Assembly: GCF_010726955.1 (NCBI RefSeq)
Contig: NZ_AP022603.1
Span: forward strand, 496,001 to 560,000
From: Mycolicibacterium fallax
Lineage (GTDB): Bacteria; Actinomycetota; Actinomycetes; Mycobacteriales; Mycobacteriaceae
Length of the DNA: 64,000 nucleotides
Direction: 5' to 3'
Below the pieces are notes generated by a model. That model had not been told where the DNA came from, did no database searches, and saw nothing but the letters and a program-made list of their open reading frames with translations. Position 1 is the stretch's first letter; every line of letters begins with the position of its first letter. This document shows positions 58,031 through 64,000 of the stretch, piece after piece. Position numbers and translations under genes: made by a program.

Positions 58031-58114
58031 CGCAGCCCGAGCGAGCGCAGCGAGTTCGGGCGGAGGAGGGCGGCAATCGGGTACCGCGGCCTGACGGAGC
58101 CCGAGCGAGCGCAG
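58021..58114. repeat. Duplicated end of relA with GAGCGAGCGCAG element
   Basis: 58021-58050 (last relA codons and stop plus 21 bases) recurs at 58085-58114 with one mismatch over 30 bases. The first copy continues into CCCGAGCGAGCGCAGCGAGT-TCGGG, a hairpin with CCCGA/TCGGG ends. Confidence 0.8.
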
Positions 58115-58400
58115 TGCCCGCCCCGCGACGGTGACGGTTTTGGTAGTGATTTTCGGCGACGGTGACACTTCCGTTCAGCCCGCCCCGCGACGGTGACACT
58201 TTTGGTAGGAGAATCGCGTTCTCACCGCAATTAGTGTCACCGTCGCGAAGGGGCTCTGCAAGAACTGTCACCGTCGCGCAAGAAAACAACCAAAAGTGTC
58301 ACCGTCGCGAAGGGGCCCCGCAAGAACTGTCACCGTCGCGCGAAAAAACAACCAAAAGTGTCACCGTCGCGAAGGCCCCTTCGTGACGGTGACACTTTGT
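58115..58400. repeat. Intergenic repeat block of TGTCACCGTCGCG motifs with 62-bp period
   Basis: At least nine copies of TGTCACCGTCGCG or its complement. Complement orientation: 58124-58135 (partial), 58156-58170, 58186-58200; forward: 58234-58247, 58266-58278, 58296-58309, 58328-58340, 58358-58371; complement again at 58385-58398. Motif pairs repeat as 62-bp units (58234 to 58296 to 58358) that contain GAAGGGG and AAAACAACCAAAAG spacers. 58186-58200 and 58233-58247 form a perfect 15-bp stem with a 32-base loop. No coding capacity that makes sense. Not CRISPR: the spacers are themselves repeated. Confidence 0.9.
58355..58398. terminator. Long hairpin between relA and the convergent DsbA-like gene
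   Basis: Arms 58355-58375 and 58378-58398 pair over 21 bp with a single G.T, loop CC. The left arm starts AAA and the right arm ends TTT, as in a weak bidirectional intrinsic terminator. It is formed from the last forward and last complementary motif copies of the repeat block. Confidence 0.65.
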
Positions 58401-58427
58401 GCGCCTGCGGCGTGCCCCGGCCGTCGG

Positions 58428-59471
58428 TCAGAGTCCGGGAACATCCCCGACGACGGCCTCGACCTGATCGATCAACTGCTGCGGGGAGAGGAAGCCGCCG
58501 TCGGTGCCGTGGAGATCGACGTCGGTGCCGTTGAGCCGCATCGTCGGGGTGCCGTCGATGCCGGCCTCCGCGGCCGTGCCCCGGACCACCGTGAGGTAGC
58601 TGCCGTCCATGATGCAGTCGTCGACGTCGGCGGGCGCGCCGGCGAGCCGGGCCTGTGCGCTCAGTTGCAGGTCGGTGGGCGCTTCGCCGGAGAGTTCCAC
58701 CGGTTGGTGCTCGAACAGGCTGGCGCGGAACTCGCGAAAGACGTCCTTGCCGGGGCTGGTGTCGGCCTGCGCGACGCAGAACGCGGCGTTGCCCGCGCGC
58801 GAGGAGTACTGATCGGCCATCGAGTCCAGGATCGCGACGGGGTGGTAGTCGACGGCCACGGCGCCGGTGTCGATCAGCCGGTCGATGGTCGGGCCGAGCG
58901 CGTCCTCCAGGCTGCCGCAGTGCGGGCACAGGAAGTCCTCATAGAGCGACAGCACGACCTTGGGCTCGTGGCTGCCCGCCTTGGTGATCACCTCGGGGGA
59001 GGCGACCCGGATCGAGTGGGCCATGGTGGCCGATCCGCCCGAGGCGCCGCTCGGATCTCGCAGCAGCAGGTAGCCGACGACGACGGCGACCAGCACCACC
59101 ACCGTGGCGGCCGTGCCGCCGACGATCCAGCGCAGCGAGCTGCGCTTGCGCTCCGGGTGCTCGGGCCCGCCCGGGTACGGCGCCCCTGGGTACTGCGCCC
59201 CCGGGAACGGCGTCCCCGGGTATGCCCCGCCCGGATACGGCGCCCCCGGATACGGCGCCCCCGGATACGGCGCCCCCGGATACGGCGCCCCCGGGTACGG
59301 CGCGCCTGGATACGCCGCGCCCGGGTACTGCGCCCCCGGCGCACCGCCCGGATATCCCTGATACTGCGGCGCAGGCCCGGCCGGGTGAGGCGTGCCCGGG
59401 GCGCCGAAGGACACCGGCGGCGGCTGCGGTGGCGGCTGCTGCGGGTCGGGCTGCTGCGGGTCGTCGGCCAC
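58428..59471 (-). CDS. Membrane-anchored DsbA-like thioredoxin-fold protein with N-terminal YPGAP repeats
   Basis: 347 residues. Cytosolic N-terminus of about 105 residues is Pro/Gly/Tyr-rich with about ten tandem (A/P)YPGA units; one transmembrane helix at 113-137 (WIVGGTAATVVVLVAVVVGY); then an extracytoplasmic DsbA/DSBA-like thioredoxin domain with CPHC (182-185) in SLYEDFLCPHCGSLE and cis-Pro in GIDGTPTMRL. Two more cysteines (AAFCVAQ and DDCIMDG) may form a structural disulfide. It likely forms or exchanges disulfides in exported proteins. Followed by nothing else on this strand; upstream is ppiB (3-bp gap), another folding factor. Confidence 0.9.
   Translation of the reverse strand: MADDPQQPDPQQPPPQPPPVSFGAPGTPHPAGPAPQYQGYPGGAPGAQYPGAAYPGAPYPGAPYPGAPYPGAPYPGAPYPGGAYPGTPFPGAQYPGAPYPGGPEHPERKRSSLRWIVGGTAATVVVLVAVVVGYLLLRDPSGASGGSATMAHSIRVASPEVITKAGSHEPKVVLSLYEDFLCPHCGSLEDALGPTIDRLIDTGAVAVDYHPVAILDSMADQYSSRAGNAAFCVAQADTSPGKDVFREFRASLFEHQPVELSGEAPTDLQLSAQARLAGAPADVDDCIMDGSYLTVVRGTAAEAGIDGTPTMRLNGTDVDLHGTDGGFLSPQQLIDQVEAVVGDVPGL
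59233..59292. repeat. Four perfect 15-bp tandem repeats inside the DsbA-like gene
   Basis: GGATACGGCGCCCCC repeated four times without change (59233-59247, 59248-59262, 59263-59277, 59278-59292), flanked by degenerate copies over 59170-59345. Encodes the YPGAP units; likely to vary in number between strains. Confidence 0.9.
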
Positions 59472-59474
59472 GGG

Positions 59475-60365
<891 letters not shown>

Positions 60366-60431
60366 GCCCTCGAGTCTGCCAGCCGGCCGCGCCGATCCGG
60401 GACAGGGACCGCGGGTGTCACACTGTTCGGC

Positions 60432-61079
60432 GTGCTGATCTCGGGGTTCGCCACCGGCCTGTTCGACACCAACTGCTATCTGCTGGCCGCCGCCACGAAC
60501 GGCCCGGCGCTGGTCGTCGATCCCGGCGAGGACACCGTCGGCACCCTGGAGTACTACTTCGCCGCCAACGACTGGACCCCGGCCGCGGTGCTGCTCACCC
60601 ACGGCCACCACGGCCACAGCGCGGCCGCCTACGACCTGTGCGCCGGCTGGGACATCCCGGTCTACCTGCACCGGGCCGACCGGCCGCTGCTGGCCGCCGG
60701 CGAGTTCGGCGAACCCGATCGGGTGGTCGAGATCGACGACGGGCAGCTGCTGCGGCCGGCCGGGATCGAGGTGGCCGTCGACCTGATCGGCGGGCACACC
60801 CCCGGCTCGGTCGCCTACCGGGTGCGCGGCGGCGACGATTCCGGGCCGGTGTCGGTGGTGTTCAGCGGCGACACCCTGCTGCGCCGGGCCGTCGGGCATG
60901 ACTGCGACGCCCCCGGCGCCGAATCCGGGCCGGCCGACCTGGCCGAGCTGGTCGCGGCCATCGGTGCGAAACTGATGGTTCTGCACGACGACACCGTGGT
61001 GCTGCCGGGCCACGGCGGCGCCACCAGCATCGGCGCCGAGCGCCGGGCCAACCCGCACCTCAAGGATCTGACCGCGTGA
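60432..61079 (+). CDS. Metallo-beta-lactamase-fold hydrolase (glyoxalase II-like, Rv2581c position) with altered metal motif
   Basis: 215 residues from GTG 60432. [19 protein letters not shown] and [15 protein letters not shown] match the glyoxalase II-like group. The metal motif that should read THxHxDH is THGHHGHS: the Asp of the second metal site is Gly. Other ligands are present ([24 protein letters not shown]). Family members hydrolyse thioesters such as lactoylglutathione analogues. With Asp lost it may bind one metal or be impaired. It overlaps hisS by 4 bp (GTGA). Confidence 0.88.
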   Translation: MLISGFATGLFDTNCYLLAAATNGPALVVDPGEDTVGTLEYYFAANDWTPAAVLLTHGHHGHSAAAYDLCAGWDIPVYLHRADRPLLAAGEFGEPDRVVEIDDGQLLRPAGIEVAVDLIGGHTPGSVAYRVRGGDDSGPVSVVFSGDTLLRRAVGHDCDAPGAESGPADLAELVAAIGAKLMVLHDDTVVLPGHGGATSIGAERRANPHLKDLTA

Positions 61080-62335
61080 GCCAAACGTTCAAGGCCCCCA
61101 AGGGCATCCCGGATTACCTGCCGCCGGACTCCGCGGCGTTCGTCGCGGTGCGCGACGGGCTGCTGGACACCGCGCGGCGGGCCGGCTACGGCGACGTCGA
61201 ACTGCCGATCTTCGAGGAGACCGCGCTGTTCGCCCGGGGCGTCGGGGAATCCACCGACGTGGTCAGCAAGGAGATGTACACCTTCGCCGATCGCGGCGAC
61301 CGGTCGGTGACGCTGCGCCCGGAGGGCACCGCCGGGGTGATGCGCGCGGTCATCGAGCACGGCCTGGATCGCGGCGCGCTGCCGGTCAAGCTCTGCTACG
61401 CCGGCCCGTTCTTCCGCTACGAGCGGCCGCAGGCCGGCCGCTACCGCCAGCTGCAGCAGGTCGGGGTGGAGGCCATCGGCGTCGACGACCCGGCGCTGGA
61501 CGCCGAGGTCATCGCGATCGCCGACGCCGGGTTCCGCTCGCTGGGGCTGACCGGGTTCCGGCTGGAACTGACCTCGCTGGGCGACGACAGCTGCCGGCCG
61601 GCCTACCGCGAGCTGCTGCAGAACTTCCTGTTCGGGCTGCCGCTGGACGAGCCGACCCGGGCCCGCGCCCAGCTGAACCCGCTGCGGGTGCTCGACGACA
61701 AGCGCCCCGAGGTCCGGGAGCTGACCGCCGACGCGCCGGTGCTGCTCGATCACCTTTCGGCTGCCGCGCAGACCCACTTCGACACGGTGCGCGCCCACCT
61801 GGACGCCCTCGGCGTGCCGTACGTGATCAACCCGCGGATGGTGCGCGGGCTGGACTACTACACCAAGACCACCTTCGAGTTCGTGCACGACGGGCTGGGC
61901 GCCCAGTCCGGGATCGGCGGCGGCGGCCGCTATGACGGCCTGATGGGCCAGCTCGGTGGCCAGGACCTGTCCGGCATCGGCTTCGGTCTCGGGGTGGACC
62001 GCACCCTGCTGGCGCTGCGCGCCGAGGGCGTCGACCCGGCCCCGGCGGCCCGGGTCGAGGTGTTCGGGGTACCGCTCGGCGCGGCCGCCAAGCTGGAACT
62101 GGCCCGGCTGGCCGCGCTGCTGCGCGCCGCCGGGGTGCGGGTGGACCTGGCCTACGGGGACCGCGGCATGAAGGGCGCGATGCGCGCCGCCGACCGCTCC
62201 GGCGCGGCGATCACGCTGGTCGCCGGGGACCGCGACATCGAGGCGGGCACCGTCGGGCTCAAGCTGATGGCCACCGGCGAGCAGATCGACGTGCCGATCG
62301 GCGACGTCGTCGCCGAGGTGCTGGCCCGGCGCTAG
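61076..62335 (+). CDS. hisS: Histidyl-tRNA synthetase
   Basis: 419 residues from GTG 61076. [15 protein letters not shown] start, class II motif 2 [19 protein letters not shown], motif [32 protein letters not shown] and motif 3 [15 protein letters not shown], then the anticodon-binding domain. Charges tRNA-His. Linked to the glyoxalase II-like gene as in other mycobacteria. Confidence 0.97.
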   Translation: MSQTFKAPKGIPDYLPPDSAAFVAVRDGLLDTARRAGYGDVELPIFEETALFARGVGESTDVVSKEMYTFADRGDRSVTLRPEGTAGVMRAVIEHGLDRGALPVKLCYAGPFFRYERPQAGRYRQLQQVGVEAIGVDDPALDAEVIAIADAGFRSLGLTGFRLELTSLGDDSCRPAYRELLQNFLFGLPLDEPTRARAQLNPLRVLDDKRPEVRELTADAPVLLDHLSAAAQTHFDTVRAHLDALGVPYVINPRMVRGLDYYTKTTFEFVHDGLGAQSGIGGGGRYDGLMGQLGGQDLSGIGFGLGVDRTLLALRAEGVDPAPAARVEVFGVPLGAAAKLELARLAALLRAAGVRVDLAYGDRGMKGAMRAADRSGAAITLVAGDRDIEAGTVGLKLMATGEQIDVPIGDVVAEVLARR

Positions 62336-62339
62336 CGGA

Positions 62340-63569
62340 TCACCGGCGGGCCGGGTCGGGCAGCCGCTCGGCGCGCAGCCCGGTGCCGATCAGCCGGGCC
62401 GGCAGCCCCGAGAGCGCCGGCACCCGGCGCAGCAGCGCGGCGCCGACGGTGATCACCGGCCCGGGCTTGCTGACATCGAACCCGGACAGCACCGGCGCCA
62501 GCAGCACCCGGTGCAGCACCCGCTGGAACAACTGGGTCGCCACCGTCGCCGGGGTGCGCCTGCGCTGCACCGCGGCCAGGTCGGCGTCGGTCACCCGGTG
62601 CTCGCGCAGCGGCCGGTACAGCAGCCGGGCGGCGGCCACCGCGTCCTGGATCGCGACGTTCACGCCGACCCCGCCGGCCGGGGACATGGCGTGCGCGGCG
62701 TCCCCGATGCACAGCAGCCCGTCGCGGTGCCAGCGCGGCAGCCGGTTGAGCTCCACGTTGAGCAGGTGCACGTCGGCCCAGTCGGTGAGCCCGTCGGTGC
62801 TGCACTCCGGGGCCAGCACCGCCAGCTCCCGCTTGAACTCGTCCAGGCCGCGGGCCCGCAGCCCGTCGGCCGAGCCCTTGGGGATCAGGTAGGCGATCTG
62901 GAAGTAGCCGACCCGCGGGATCATGATGATTGCCCGGCCCGGCATGGTCCGGGGCAGCAGCGAGTAGTCGCCGGCGGCGTCGCGGGGCAACCGGAACCAC
63001 AGCACGTCGAACGGCACCGGCCACTGGGTCGGCACCAGCCCGGCCGCGGCCCGCAGGATCGAGGACCGGCCGTCGGCGGCCACCGTCAGCTCGGCGCGCA
63101 GTTCCCCGTCGCCGTCGGGCCCGGTGTGGCGGACCCCGACGATCCGGCCGGCGTCGTCGCGCAGCAGCCCGGTCACCGCGGTGCTCAGCCGCAGGGTGAA
63201 GTTGGGCTCCTCGGCGCCGGCCGCGGCCAACAGGTTCAGAAAGTCCCACTGCGGCACCATCGCCACGTAGGGGTGCGGCTGGCGCAACCGGCCGAAGTCG
63301 ACGGTGGTGACCAGCTGGCCGCCGACCGGCAGTTCCACCCGGTCCAGCCGGCTGTGCGGGATCGCGTCGAACCGTTCGAACAGACCGAGCTCGTCGAGCA
63401 GCGTCAGGGTGGACGGGTGCACGGTGTCGCCGCGGAAATCCCGCAGGAAGTCGGCGTGCTTCTCCAAGACGGTGACCTCGACGCCGCAGCGGGCCAGGAT
63501 CAGCCCCAGCATCATCCCGGCCGGGCCGCCCCCGACGACCGCGCAGCCGGTCCGCCCGGGATCGGTCAT
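62340..63569 (-). CDS. FAD-dependent monooxygenase (PHBH/UbiH-like)
   Basis: 409 residues. FAD GxGxxG motif in AVVGGGPAGMMLGLILARCG, DG motif ELTVAADGRSSILR and GD motif LCIGDAAHAMSPAGGVGVNVAIQD are all present. This group hydroxylates aromatic or other small molecules with NAD(P)H and oxygen. Its ATG overlaps the stop of the upstream membrane-protein gene by 4 bp, so the two are coupled. Substrate unknown. Convergent with hisS, gap 4 bp. Confidence 0.9.
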   Translation of the reverse strand: MTDPGRTGCAVVGGGPAGMMLGLILARCGVEVTVLEKHADFLRDFRGDTVHPSTLTLLDELGLFERFDAIPHSRLDRVELPVGGQLVTTVDFGRLRQPHPYVAMVPQWDFLNLLAAAGAEEPNFTLRLSTAVTGLLRDDAGRIVGVRHTGPDGDGELRAELTVAADGRSSILRAAAGLVPTQWPVPFDVLWFRLPRDAAGDYSLLPRTMPGRAIIMIPRVGYFQIAYLIPKGSADGLRARGLDEFKRELAVLAPECSTDGLTDWADVHLLNVELNRLPRWHRDGLLCIGDAAHAMSPAGGVGVNVAIQDAVAAARLLYRPLREHRVTDADLAAVQRRRTPATVATQLFQRVLHRVLLAPVLSGFDVSKPGPVITVGAALLRRVPALSGLPARLIGTGLRAERLPDPARR

Positions 63570-64000
63570 TGGCCGCGGGCGATCGCGTTGAGCAGGTCGT
63601 CGGCGCGGCCGATGCCGCCGTCGAGCCGGTAGCCGCGGATCAGCACCTTGCGCCCGCCGGGGGTGATCGCCACCAGTTTGGCGGCCGTCGAGCGCAGCTG
63701 CCCGCGGCGCTCGAAGCTGACCTGGTCCAGCGCGGTGATCGCGCCGCCGGAGTAGCTGAACAGGTTGAGCTTGCGATCCAGCACCGCGGCGGTGCGGCGC
63801 TCCCGCAGCGGCGCGGCCCGGCGGGTCCGGTAGGTGTGCACCGCCTTGTTCGTCGCGACGGCGGCCAGCACCCCGCCGGCCAGCAGCCCCCAGCCCAGCG
63901 GCCGGGACAGTTCATAGCTGAGCAGCCCCCAGATCGCGACGCCCAGCAGCGCCAGGGTCACCACCACCAGCACCACGATGGTGTTGCTGAGGCTGCCGGT
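63566..64000 (-). CDS. Membrane protein of unknown function, 5' end possibly outside the window
   Basis: A GTG at 63976 gives 136 residues, but the frame is open to the window edge (codons TGSLSNT before it), so the true start may lie outside. Two hydrophobic helices (VVLVVVTLALLGVAIWGLLSY and PLGWGLLAGGVLAAVA) are followed by a soluble part of about 85 residues with LNLFSYSGGAITALDQVSFERRG and KVLIRGYRLDGGIGRADDL. No family recognised. Overlaps and precedes the monooxygenase. Confidence 0.7.
   Translation of the reverse strand, partial: TGSLSNTIVVLVVVTLALLGVAIWGLLSYELSRPLGWGLLAGGVLAAVATNKAVHTYRTRRAAPLRERRTAAVLDRKLNLFSYSGGAITALDQVSFERRGQLRSTAAKLVAITPGGRKVLIRGYRLDGGIGRADDLLNAIARGQ

Noticed and set aside
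55010..58168. A 1052-codon minus-strand frame opposite relA
   Set aside because: Antisense shadow of apt and relA without domains.
58115..58400. CRISPR array
   Set aside because: The repeated word occurs in both orientations, distances alternate, and the sequences between repeats are themselves repeated; no cas gene is present.

Overview
The window is a GC-rich (roughly 70 % by eye) chromosomal segment of a mycobacterium, most likely a fast-growing Mycolicibacterium-type species. This rests on the phosphatidylinositol-mannoside genes (pgsA, PatA-like acyltransferase, pimA), the arabinosyltransferase AftC, a carboxylic acid reductase of the FadD9 type, a 13E12-family DUF222/HNH gene, GTG/TTG starts with 4-bp GTGA overlaps, and gene order that (from memory) runs collinear with M. 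tuberculosis Rv2681 down to Rv2668 and then Rv2614c down to Rv2580c.

Layout. 1-4.2 kb: secreted lipase, SDR, small membrane protein, SixA-like phosphatase and RNase D. 4.2-10.3 kb: DUF3000 gene, then hemE, hemY (coproporphyrinogen oxidase) and chdC of the coproporphyrin-dependent haem pathway, a methyltransferase and a 13E12 HNH gene. 10.4-16.6 kb: msrB, aftC, a lipoprotein hydrolase, a RibD-like reductase, a ZapE-like ATPase, a GNAT and a secreted protein. 16.7-23 kb: PH-like membrane protein, lipase-like hydrolase, tRNA-Val(GAC)/Cys/Gly on the minus strand and tRNA-Val(CAC) on the plus strand, a 58-residue zinc-ribbon gene, secreted proteins, SDR, lipoprotein and thioesterase. 23.1-30.5 kb: thrS, HIT hydrolase, pgsA, acyltransferase, pimA, NUDIX and pdxS, mostly with overlapping stop/start codons.

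30.5-39.4 kb is an accessory island: a PIN toxin/HTH antitoxin pair (minus strand), a complete type I restriction-modification system hsdM-hsdS-hsdR, a mazEF-like pair and a yefM-yoeB pair. It lies between pdxS and tesB, genes that are normally adjacent, and is bounded by a 15-bp direct repeat made of the last codons of pdxS (30476-30490 and 39392-39406). This suggests insertion into the pdxS 3' end with regeneration of the pdxS terminus. No integrase is visible.

39.4-45 kb: tesB, pdxT, yebC, a WXG100-like/CHAP fusion protein and ruvCAB. 45-50 kb: carboxylic acid reductase and gabT (minus strand). 50-58 kb: yajC, secD, secF, a peptide-binding lipoprotein, apt and relA. 58.0-58.4 kb: an intergenic region built from about nine copies of TGTCACCGTCGCG in both orientations with a 62-bp higher-order period. 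58.4-64 kb: DsbA-like membrane protein, cyclophilin, a metallo-beta-lactamase-fold hydrolase with an altered metal motif, hisS, a FAD monooxygenase and a membrane protein running off the window.

Most of the window is conserved housekeeping. The novel material is the island with its pdxS target site, the dispersed-repeat block after relA, the WXG-CHAP fusion, and several enzymes with altered active-site motifs. All family assignments come from reading motifs; no database search was run.
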